From the NCBI GenBank assembly GCA_026770585.1, contig MU647323.1:47578-59799 (forward strand): a stretch of 12,222 nucleotides of DNA. The letters run 5' to 3'. Shown here one piece after another: positions 1-5,575 of this stretch. How positions within the stretch are numbered: the first letter of the stretch is position 1; each line of letters opens with the position of its first letter. The stretch is from Baffinella frigidus. Taxonomy: Eukaryota; Cryptophyceae; Cryptomonadales; Baffinellaceae. Position numbers and translations under genes: made by a program. Under the pieces are notes generated by a model that was given only the letters and a program-made list of their open reading frames with translations, was not told the DNA's origin and ran no database searches.

Positions 1-19
1 CTCTCTCCCCCTCTCCCCC

Positions 20-52
<33 letters not shown>

Positions 53-60
53 ATCTCTCC
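1..60. repeat. CT microsatellite
   Basis: Pyrimidine-rich CT/CCT simple repeat. It probably lies in the intron upstream of the first visible FARS2 exon. No coding sense is assigned. Confidence 0.9.
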
Positions 61-153
61 TCCCCACCCGGCGGGCCATCCGTAGGGACATAGGGTTATT
101 CATTATGGGTTATTCCAGGGTTCGTTATTCTGAGGCGGGCCCGTGACACTCAG

Positions 154-910
154 CATCGCTCTTCTGGTCTGAGGACACGCGCTTCCTCAAGCAGGCCCTC
201 CCTCCCTCCCTCTGTCTCTCTCCCTCCTCTGTCTCTCTCCCTCTCCCCCTCTCTCTCTCTCTCTCTCCCTCTCCCTCTCTCTCTCTCCCTCTCCCTCCCT
301 CTCTCGCTCTCTCTCTCTCTCTTTCTTCATCCCACACAGCGGGCTACAAAGAGATTTCATGAAGAACCCATAACGGATAATCCGTAGGGGAACACAATGT
401 CCAGGGTTCGTTATCCTGAGGCGTCCTGAGGCGGGCCCGTGACATTCAGCATTGCTTTTCTGGTCCAAGGACACGCGCTCCCTTAAGCAGCTCCTCCTTG
501 CCTCAAAGGCCACACAGCGGGCTCCGAAGGGATTTCGAATAACCCCTAAGCGATCAGACCTAGGTCCCTACGGTAGGCAATACCGTGGGGTATTGATACA
601 GGGGTACCTCGCTCATAAGAAACCGCGCCCCATTAGGACCCTACAGTAGGCCTATGGCTAGGGCCCTATGGTGGTCCTAGGGGGTTCCTTAAGCAGGTGC
701 TCCTTCTAGTTCTGCCTCACTGCTAGTGCAGACATTTTGCTCACGTCAACCCCCATACCCCAAACCCTCAATCCTCAACTCCAAACCCCTTGAACCCCAA
801 ACCCCCTGAACCCTGAACCCTGAACCCTGAACCCTGAACCCTGAACCCTCAACCCTCAACCCTCAACCTTCACCCCCCACCCCTCACCCCTCACCCCTCA
901 ACCCTCACCC

Positions 911-956
<46 letters not shown>

Positions 957-2700
957 ACCCTACCCCCACAGTTCACTCGGAGCCACAACATTTCGCCCAA
1001 GTCAACTCCCCCGGAAAGCTAGCGCCTTAAGTCAAATGCCTGGTCCCAGACCAGGGTCCATCAAAACGAAATCAGAGGGGATTTGACTTAGGTGAGCTGG
1101 TTGACTTAGCTGAAATCTTGTTGGTCGGAGTGCAGTTCAAGGACGGGCATCTGCCCGTCCCTACGGTAGGCAATACCGTGGGGTATTGCTTACGGGTTCC
1201 TTAAGCAGGTGCTCCTTGTAGCTCTGCCTCACTGCTAGCCCCTCAACCCTCAACCCTCAACCCTACCCCCACAGTTCAAGGACGGGCAGATCACCAAGTT
1301 CCAGCCGTACTCGAAGTACCCGCCGTGCTACAAGGACATTGCGTTCTGGCTGCCGGATGGCTGGGAGGAGAACAACTTTGCGGAGCTTGTGCGGTAAGTC
1401 AACTTATTGACTTAGTAAGTCAACTTATTGACTTAGTGCTGGTTCGATAGCGACTTTCATGCTTGCTTGCTTCCATGCTTGCCTGCTTGCTTGCTTCAAT
1501 GCTTGATTGCTTGCGTGATTGTCTTACGCGTGCTTACTTACTGGGCTTCCGGAGGGCGGAGAGGAGAACAACTTTGCGGAGCTTGTGCGGTAAGTCAACT
1601 TGATAGATAGTTGCTGGCTCGATTGAGACTTCCTTCCTCCCTTCCTTCCTTCCTTCCTTCCTTCCATGCTTGCGTGCGTGCTTGCTTGCTTGCTTGCTTG
1701 CATGATTGCCTTGCACACGCTCACTTACTGCCGGATCGTGAGATAGTTGCTTGCCTGCCTGCCTGCTTGGGTGCATGCCTTACACACGTACTTACTTATT
1801 TCTTGCTTGCTTGCTGGCTGGCTGACTGGCTGGCTCACGTGCGCACTTACTTTCGGGGGGAGTAACACGTGGTAGGCAGCGCAGCTTCTAACGGATGCAT
1901 TAATAATTAAATAATTAAATACACATTACAGAAAAACACTCCTTTCGGGCGCAGCAACGTGGCGGGGGACATCGTCGAATCGAATACTCAAAAGTTGACG
2001 ATTTCTACGGGGATTGACTCGAGCAAAATCGTCCCGCTGGCAGTGAACTGATACACGTTTCCCGGGGACAGCAACGTGGCGGGGGACATCGTCGAGTCGG
2101 TCTCGCTGTGCAAAATGGATCCACCGCCCCCCCAGAATCTGGATTAAATTTTAATGGAGGACCCGATAACACTGAAGCACTGCGTTCGGGCGCCCGAACG
2201 CTATGTCCCTACGGTACTGCCTACCGTACGTAGGGTCCTATGGATTATTCCCTTGTGGGTTATTCACGAAATCCCTTCGTGGCCCGCGGTGTGGTGACAC
2301 TGCGTTCGGGTTCTAACTGAAGCACTCCTTTCGGGTACTAACTGAAGCACTGCGTTCGGGCGCAGCAACGTGGCGGGGGACATCGTGGAGTCAGTCTCGC
2401 TGATCGACAAGTTCGACAACCCCAAGAAGGGCAAGACCTCCCACTGCTACCGCATCAACTACCGGTACGCTGCCGAGCAAGAAGGGAACAGCCCATCAAA
2501 ACGTAATCCATAGGCCCTACGGATTCAATACCGTAGGGACATAGGGGGGTTCCTACGGATAAGGTAACGGATTTGGGGGCCGGATTTCCGGCTCTGGATT
2601 TAGATATCGTGCCAAAGTCGCTCCACAGCGGCGCCCGCCAATGGCGCTAATAGCTCCTCCATAGGAACGCGCAGACAGTTTCATCCGCATCAACTACCGG

Positions 2701-2732
<32 letters not shown>

Positions 2733-3555
2733 CTTCTTCGTCTTCTACTTTTTTCTTTTTCTTTTTCTTCTTCTTCTTGCTGTTCTTGTTCTTATTCTTG
2801 TTCTTGTTCTTCTTGTTCTTTATTACTGTCGACACAGGTCCTAGGCAGGCTCGTAAGCCTTGAGTCGAGTGATCCAAAAGGCCATGACTACCGGTGCCCC
2901 CGCCAACACCTCCAATAGTTCCAATGGCAATTGGAGCTATTGGAGCCATTGGCGCTGTTGAATGGCTCCAAAGACCTCCCACTGCTTCCGCATCAACTAC
3001 CGGTACTGTACCCCAATAGCCCCAACAGCTCCAATAGCACCAATAGCCGCGCTCTTCCGACGGAAGGCCCGGACCGGGCCTATCATACATCTGATCAGGC
3101 GGCCCCACGATGCCCTGCACGCGCTCTTCGACCCAAGAGTTTATTACGGACCGAAACTGACATGTTTATTACGGACCGAAACGGACATGGCCACCAACAA
3201 AGTGAGCACTTTTCTCTCCCGCGTGGCGCAGGGCGATGGACCGGTCGCTGACAAACGAGGCTCCAATGGCTCCAATGGCTGCAATGGCTCTAACAGCTCC
3301 GATGGAATAACGTGTGGTTTCCCGTGGTGCAGAGCGATGGACCGGTCGCTGACAAACGAGGAGGTTGACGCTCTCCAGGAGAAGATCCGCGAGCAGTCCA
3401 CCTCCACGCTCAGCGTACGCCCCCGCCCTAAACCTGAACCTAAAAACAATCAATTCAATTAATTCAAAATAAACAATTAATTCAATTAATTCAAAATGAT
3501 CTAAACAATTAGTTCAATTAATTCAAATCCCGTGGAACAGGTGCAGCTGCGGTAG
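154..3555 (+). CDS. FARS2: Organellar phenylalanyl-tRNA synthetase, 3' part, five exons
   Basis: Class II phenylalanine-tRNA ligase of the monomeric mitochondrial/plastid type, which charges organellar tRNA-Phe. Only the C-terminal ~117 residues are present; the catalytic domain lies upstream of the window. Exons: 154-194 ([12 protein letters not shown]), 1275-1393 ([17 protein letters not shown]), 2366-2464 (ending [11 protein letters not shown]), 3333-3414 ([18 protein letters not shown]), 3541-3555 (VQLR, TAG stop). Phases agree at each join: CG+C and CG+A restore Arg, and the first and last joins are phase 0. Exons 2-5 form the ferredoxin-fold anticodon-binding (FDX-ACB) domain, which normally ends the protein in a short LGVxLR-like strand, as here. 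Donors are GTAAGT, GTACGC and GTACGC. The first exon appears to use CAG/GC, so its 3' edge is less certain. Its 5' edge is also unsure because the Arg expected before LFW is replaced. Family identity is firm; exon 1 limits are the weak point. Confidence 0.9.
196..330. repeat. CT microsatellite in FARS2 intron
   Basis: Long CT/CCT tract directly after the first FARS2 exon. It starts within a few bases of the presumed GC donor. The purine strand reads as long Arg-Glu runs, which are not a real protein. Confidence 0.9.
333..400. repeat. CACACAGCGGGCTAC repeat, copy 1
   Basis: Begins CACACAGCGGGCTAC, runs through a degenerate GATTTCAT...AACCCATAA and ends near ATCCGTAGGGG. Related stretches occur at 511-596, 2201-2294 (opposite orientation), 10376-10500 and 11366-11390. 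Paired, these halves would form a foldback element with a CCCTACGG/CCGTAGGG core. Its boundaries are not resolved. Confidence 0.55.
405..490 (+). repeat. Duplicate of FARS2 first exon and its 5' flank
   Basis: The 41 bases at 450-490 match exon 154-194 with six differences. The upstream flank (GTTCGTTAT, GAGGCGGGCCCGTGACA) is also copied. The copy encodes [13 protein letters not shown], changing Glu to Lys and Phe to Ser. It is followed by CT rather than GT or GC, so it has no usable donor. It looks like a decayed tandem duplicate inside the intron, not the functional exon. Confidence 0.75.
511..596. repeat. CACACAGCGGGCT repeat, copy 2
   Basis: Second copy of the repeat at 333, with GAAGGGATTTCGAATAACCCC. 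It passes into GTCCCTACGGTAGGCAATAC, which recurs at 1157-1187. A partial foldback element starts directly after it at 597. Confidence 0.55.
597..684 (+). mobile_element. Foldback element, family 1, right end missing
   Basis: Starts TACAGGGGTACCTCGCTCAT and carries the AGAAACCGC arm and the CCTATGG...TGGTCCTAGG core. It then stops, and the sequence joins a copy of the FARS2 exon edge (TTCCTTAAGCAG) at 685. The right terminal repeat is lost, so this copy is a truncated remnant. Confidence 0.8.
685..726 (+). repeat. FARS2 exon-1 edge decoy with GT donor, copy a
   Basis: TTCCTTAAGCAG repeats the last 12 bases of the first FARS2 exon (one synonymous change) and is followed by GTGCTCC, a possible donor. 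The 42-bp unit recurs at 1197-1238 with two differences. It lies within the first intron. Confidence 0.75.
762..963 (+). repeat. Telomere-like heptamer tract (CCCTGAA/CCCTCAA)
   Basis: About 200 bases of degenerate heptamers: CCCCAAA and CCCTGAA first, then CCCTCAA. It lies inside the first visible FARS2 intron with the C-rich strand in sense orientation. Its end, CCCTACCCCCACAG/TTCA at 958-975, is identical over 18 bases to the true acceptor region at 1261-1278. Confidence 0.95.
1131..1160 (+). repeat. Decoy FARS2 exon-2 acceptor forming a hairpin
   Basis: GTGCAG/TTCAAGGACGGGCA copies the first 14 bases of exon 2 behind a possible acceptor. It runs straight into TGCCCGTCC, so exon-derived sequence forms one arm of a 9-bp hairpin with a 2-base loop (1141-1160). 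Confidence 0.7.
1197..1238 (+). repeat. FARS2 exon-1 edge decoy, copy b
   Basis: 42-bp near-identical copy of 685-726, again TTCCTTAAGCAG followed by GTGCTCC, now only 37 bases upstream of exon 2. It is preceded by the same GTAGGCAATACC-type repeat as at 568-595. Confidence 0.75.
1239..1270 (+). repeat. Telomere-like tract used as acceptor pyrimidine tract
   Basis: CCCTCAA heptamers run directly into CCCTACCCCCACAG, the acceptor of FARS2 exon 1275-1393. The heptamer array therefore occupies the position of the polypyrimidine tract. Confidence 0.85.
1395..1436 (+). repeat. Two tandem 21-bp palindromic units over the donor site
   Basis: Two exact 21-bp units, each TAAGTCAA, a 4-base spacer, TTGACTTA and G. 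The first overlaps the true donor (GTAAGT at 1394-1399) and the second recreates GTAAGT at 1415. Each unit can form an 8-bp hairpin. TAAGTCAA or its complement recurs at 1028, 1083, 1101, 1591, 7719 and 9709. Confidence 0.9.
1455..1525. repeat. CTTG tetranucleotide microsatellite
   Basis: Imperfect GCTT/CTTG simple repeat in the FARS2 intron. It recurs at 1625-1720 (with CTTC) and 1740-1835. Confidence 0.85.
1561..1601 (+). repeat. FARS2 exon-2 3' edge decoy with donor
   Basis: 41 bases identical to 1365-1405: the last 29 bases of exon 2, the GTAAGT donor and the first intron bases. The shift is 196 bp. Similarity continues into the intron (TGCTGG, TCGAT, GACTTYC), so this is a tandem duplication with one breakpoint inside the exon. 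Confidence 0.85.
1625..1850. repeat. CTTC/CTTG microsatellite array
   Basis: Simple tetranucleotide repeats in two blocks, separated by a short remnant (CTGCCGGATCGTGAG near 1729) that resembles exon 2 CTGCCGGAT. Nothing else is seen here. Confidence 0.85.
1931..1982 (+). repeat. FARS2 exon-3 acceptor decoy 1
   Basis: ACTCCTTTCGGGCGCAG followed by CAACGTGGCGGGGGACATCG copies the intron end, acceptor and start of exon 2366-2464. Homology stops after about 28 exon bases. It precedes the functional exon by about 410 bp. Confidence 0.85.
2061..2108 (+). repeat. FARS2 exon-3 acceptor decoy 2
   Basis: GGACAG followed by 37 bases of exon 3 start (2072-2108). It has two differences from the true exon, both synonymous. 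The reading stays open to LeuTrp-like codons and then diverges. The copy keeps an acceptor AG and could be used as a wrong exon start. Confidence 0.85.
2201..2294. repeat. CACACAGCGGGC repeat, inverted copy with foldback core
   Basis: Contains TGTCCCTACGGTA/TACCGTACGTAGGG, then GGGTTATTCACGAAATCCC and TTCGTGGCCCGCGGTGTG, the reverse complement of the repeat at 333 and 511. The copies are diverged. Confidence 0.55.
2501..2562. repeat. CCTACGGATAAGGTAA repeat, copy 1
   Basis: CCCTACGG...CCGTAGGGACATAG foldback core followed by GGGGTTCCTACGGATAAGG. The latter part recurs at 10412-10435. It belongs to the same loose family of short palindromic sequences as 2201-2294. Confidence 0.5.
2685..2703 (+). 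repeat. FARS2 exon-3 donor decoy 1
   Basis: CCGCATCAACTACCGGTAC: 19 bases identical to the end of exon 3 and its donor, followed directly by a TTC microsatellite. Confidence 0.75.
2703..2822. repeat. TTC/CTTTTT microsatellite
   Basis: TTC trinucleotide run followed by interrupted CTTTTT and TTCTTG repeats inside the FARS2 intron. The reverse strand reads as Glu/Lys runs with no protein significance. Confidence 0.9.
2905..3050. repeat. CCAATGGCTCCAA minisatellite
   Basis: Imperfect 9-mer repeat (GGCTCCAAT and variants GGAGCTATT, AGCCCCAAC). It flanks the exon-3 donor decoy at 2971 and recurs at 3260-3305 and 3585-3613. Confidence 0.75.
2971..3006 (+). repeat. FARS2 exon-3 donor decoy 2
   Basis: 36 bases from AAGACCTCCCACTGC to CGGTAC match the end of exon 3 plus its donor with one change (Tyr to Phe). 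A functional-looking donor (GGTACT) is retained about 540 bp downstream of the real one. Confidence 0.85.
3139..3188 (+). repeat. 25-bp direct tandem repeat
   Basis: Two copies of a 25-bp unit beginning GTTTATTACGGACCGAAAC, with one difference. Function unknown; it lies in the last long FARS2 intron. Confidence 0.85.
3222..3260 (+). repeat. FARS2 exon-4 acceptor decoy
   Basis: CGTGGCGCAG followed by 28 bases identical to exon 3333-3414 (GCGATGGACCGGTCGCTGAC...). It lies 101 bp upstream of the real exon start and ends in the GGCTCCAAT minisatellite. Confidence 0.85.
3260..3305. repeat. GGCTCCAAT minisatellite
   Basis: About five imperfect 9-bp units between the exon-4 decoy and exon 4. Same family as 2905-3050. 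Confidence 0.75.
3447..3528. repeat. AT-rich repeat in last FARS2 intron
   Basis: Three imperfect units built on AATTCAATTAATTCAAA fill most of the 126-bp intron before the terminal microexon. Confidence 0.85.
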
Positions 3556-3894
3556 GCCGGGCGTTTTCTCGCCCCAAGGAGATCAAATGGCTTCAACTGC
3601 CCCAATGGCTCCAACGAGATCTCGGGAGCTGGGAGCACCGAGATCAGAGGAGATGTGCGCAACAAGAGATCTTGGACAGGTGACGAGCCTCGGTGGTTGA
3701 CTGATAATGAAGGAATCTTTGATCTCGCTTGGCGTCCCGGGCCTTGGCCTCTGCGGCCTCTCTCCTCCCACGCGGGGTCTCAGATCTGCAGTGTGAGGAC
3801 GGGCCCGCCTCGGGTAGGGGGACGCTTTACCCTTTAGCCGGTTTCTGCTGCGATCCTCTGCACCGGGGGGCCTGAATGTGATCCGAAAGGAAGC
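3556..3894. other. FARS2 3' flank, no gene seen
   Basis: Contains four GAGATC motifs (near 3579, 3618, 3641 and 3666), a short GGCTCCAAT-type stretch (3585-3613) and one GACGGGCCCGCCTCGGG motif that recurs near 4284. No convincing exon or RNA gene. Confidence 0.5.
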
Positions 3895-3962
3895 ATGGCT
3901 TTTCTGCAGAACAAGTTCCAGTGTCCGCCTATGTTGGGAGCTCGAAGAACCTAAAGGACCTA
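3895..3962 (+). repeat. Family 3 repeat fragment
   Basis: About 60 bases (CAGAACAAGTTCCAGTGTCC, then GCCTATGTTGGGAGCTCG and AAGAACCTAAAGGACCTAA) match 8411-8478 inside the 0.54-kb repeat. Third, truncated copy in the window. Confidence 0.85.
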
Positions 3963-3992
3963 ATGGATCTTGTTTATTCGGGGTAGATCGAA

Positions 3993-4114
3993 TACAGGGT
4001 TACCTCGCTCATAAAAAACCACCGCCCCCCTAGGAACACCATAGGGTCCTAGGCATGGTCCTACTGTAGGGTCCTAGGGGGGGGGCGGTTTCTTATGAGC
4101 GAGGTACCCGTGTA
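3993..4114. mobile_element. Foldback element, family 1, full length
   Basis: 122-bp near-palindrome with both termini (TACAGGGTTACCTCGCTC and GAGCGAGGTACCCGTGTA), inner arms with CCCCCCTAGG/CCTAGGGGGG, and a central ATAGGGTCC...TACTGTAGGG. It has no coding capacity, as expected for a MITE-like element. Confidence 0.9.
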
Positions 4115-4162
4115 GATCTATTACGGCATGCTGCAACTGCACGTAGCTGTGAGGACGGACCC

Positions 4163-4281
4163 TACAGGGGTACCTTATAAGAAAACGCACCCCCCCCTAG
4201 GGACTATCGTAGGGCCCCAGGCATAGGCTTACTGCAGGGTCCTTGGGGGGCGCAGTTTCTTATGAGCGAGGTACCCCTGTA
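4163..4281. mobile_element. Foldback element, family 1
   Basis: 119-bp copy. The left arm lacks a few bases (GTACCTTATAAG), and the right arm is intact (CTTATGAGCGAGGTACCCCT). It is followed directly by GACGGGCCCGCCTCGGG. Confidence 0.9.
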
Positions 4282-4290
4282 GGACGGGCC

Positions 4291-4348
4291 CGCCTCGGGC
4301 GAAAACGCCTAATGTCTACACAAATGACTTTTCTCTCCGCCCGAGGCG
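4291..4348. repeat. Inverted repeat CGCCTCGGGCG
   Basis: 11-bp perfect arms (4291-4301 and 4338-4348) around 36 bases, located between two foldback elements. The motif GACGGGCCCGCCTCGGG or close forms recurs near 3797, 4284, 5162, 9045 and 9135. Confidence 0.7.
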
Positions 4349-4379
4349 CCTCGGGCCGCCCTAGGGTTCGTCCTCTCAG

Positions 4380-4500
4380 TACAGGGGTACCTAGCTCATA
4401 AGAAACCGCCCCCCCCCCAGGACCACCATAGGGCCCTAGGCATGGTCCTACTGTAGGGTCCTAGGGGGGTGCGGTTTCTTATGAGCGAGGTACCCCTGTA
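4380..4500. mobile_element. Foldback element, family 1, best copy
   Basis: 121-bp copy with nearly perfect arms, flanked by TA on each side. The two arms pair over roughly 50 bases. It serves as the reference for the family. Confidence 0.92.
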
Positions 4501-4607
4501 GCAGCGCCGTGGGCTGCTCCTCGCCAGCGTCTGGCGCGTGAGGGAGGCGAGCCTCTGAGCGTCAGATGGTGGTCATGGGGGGTAGGACCCTAGGCATGGT
4601 CCTACTG

Positions 4608-4894
4608 TACAGGGGTACCTCGCTCATAAGAAATGGTTCTGATAAGAAACAAGCGTTTTTGAAGGATTTCATTTCTTAAATTTAAGAAACGGGTACAGGG
4701 GTACCTCGCTCATAAGAAACGCCCACCCCCCTAGTATCACCATAGGACCCTACTGTAGGGTCCTAGGGGGGTGGCCGTTTCTTATGAGCGAGGTACCCCT
4801 GTACCGACCGTTTTTTGAGATTTTTCTTGAATTTAAGAAACAGGTACCGACCGTTTTCAGAATCCCCGCTTCTTATGAGCGAGGTACCCCTGTA
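4608..4894. mobile_element. Larger family-1-ended element, interrupted
   Basis: Left terminus at 4608 (TACAGGGGTACCTCGCTCAT) and right terminus ending at 4894. The interior is unrelated and AT-rich, built from a tandem unit (TTTAAGAAACGGG / TACCGACCGTTTT). A complete family-1 element (4694-4803) interrupts the first unit. Without it, this is a ~177-bp element sharing only the termini with the others. Confidence 0.75.
4694..4803. mobile_element. Nested family-1 foldback element with TA duplication
   Basis: 110-bp copy inside 4608-4894. Removing it and one TA gives TAAGAAACGGGTACCGACCG. The neighbouring unit at about 4833-4855 reads TAAGAAACAGGTACCGACCG without an insertion. The empty site is thus present next door and shows TA target duplication. 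Confidence 0.9.
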
Positions 4895-4971
4895 GGGTCT
4901 TAAGAAAGCGAGAGTGAAGCGAGACCACCGGCGAGTCTGTGTGTGGATTCCGATGTTACTCCTGAGGGCGG

Positions 4972-5015
4972 ACTTGAGTAAGCCCCTTCGGGGCGTACCC
5001 GGGGCTTACCCGAGT
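4972..5015. repeat. Hairpin ACTTGAGTAAGCCCC
   Basis: 15-bp arms with two mismatches, 14-base spacer. No role assigned. Confidence 0.75.
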
Positions 5016-5040
5016 ACAGTCGACCTAACGGTCTGTCTGA

Positions 5041-5158
5041 ACGCTACAGGCTCCAAGAATCCCGAGGAGGCCACTGTCTTTCGCTGGATTTACTCAAGCT
5101 CTCGAGTAAATCCAGTGAAAGACAGTGGCCTCCTCGGGATTCGTGGAGCCTGTAGCGT
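5041..5158. repeat. 55-bp-arm hairpin
   Basis: Arms 5041-5095 and 5104-5158 pair with two mismatches around an 8-base loop. Outer ends are ACGCTACAGGCTCC and GGAGCCTGTAGCGT; the inner end is GGATTTACTC/GAGTAAATCC. It is unrelated to the other foldback families here. It may be a different MITE or a source of hairpin RNA. No flanking duplication is evident. Confidence 0.92.
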
Positions 5159-5193
5159 TCCCGAGGCGGGCTCGTCCTGGACTAGGCCCTAAA

Positions 5194-5228
5194 TCGCCGA
5201 AAGGCGAGATGCGTGCCGCGTCTCGCCT
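5194..5228. repeat. Overlapping small hairpins
   Basis: TCGCC-GAAA-GGCGA (5194-5207) overlaps AGGCGAGA...TCTCGCCT (5202-5228), so two alternative hairpins share one arm. No known RNA family recognised. Confidence 0.6.
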
Positions 5229-5250
5229 CTCGTGCTGTGAGGACCGAGTC

Positions 5251-5570
5251 TACAGGGGTACCTCGTTCATGAGAAACCGCCCCCCCCCAGGACTCTATCC
5301 CTTAAGTGGCCAGCCGGTGAAAATTGACCCGCAAGAGGTCCTAGGCAGGTCCTAGGGCCCTACGGTAGGGCGTATGAGCCTACTGGCCACTTGAGGGATA
5401 GTAGGACCATGCCTAGGGTCCTGACCCTCAGGACCACCATAGGGCCCTAGTCATAGGCCTACTGTAGGGTCCTAGGGGGAGGCGGTGTCAGGACCACCGT
5501 AGGGCCCTAGGCATAGGCCTACTGTAGGGTCCTAGGGGGAGGCGGTTTCTTATGAGCGAGGTACCCCTGT
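5251..5570. mobile_element. Rearranged family-1 element with nested insertion
   Basis: Left terminus at 5251 and right terminus ending at 5570. The core is rearranged, with two copies of an AGGACCACCRTAGGGCCCTA unit about 80 bp apart and one inverted stretch. A family-2 element (5296-5400) sits in the left arm. The right terminus ends 5 bases from the stop codon of the minus-strand gene (5576-5578). Confidence 0.8.
5296..5400. mobile_element. Family 2 short inverted-repeat element
   Basis: 105 bp, ends TATCCCTTAAGTGGCCAG and CTGGCCACTTGAGGGATA. It is homologous over its length to 9496-9600 in opposite orientation. Ends flanked by or containing TA fit a TA target. Non-coding. Confidence 0.88.
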
Positions 5571-5575
5571 ACACT

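Noticed and set aside
125-513. Long open frames on the minus strand rich in Arg-Glu
   Set aside because: They are translations of the CT/GA microsatellite and have no protein features.
2647-3120. 157-residue minus-strand open frame with Lys and Glu runs
   Set aside because: Low-complexity translation of the TTC/TTCTTG tract and GGCTCCAAT minisatellite within a FARS2 intron.
4914-5355. Open frames of 76-92 residues across 4914-5355
   Set aside because: They read through hairpin arms and the terminus of a foldback element. No splice or domain evidence.
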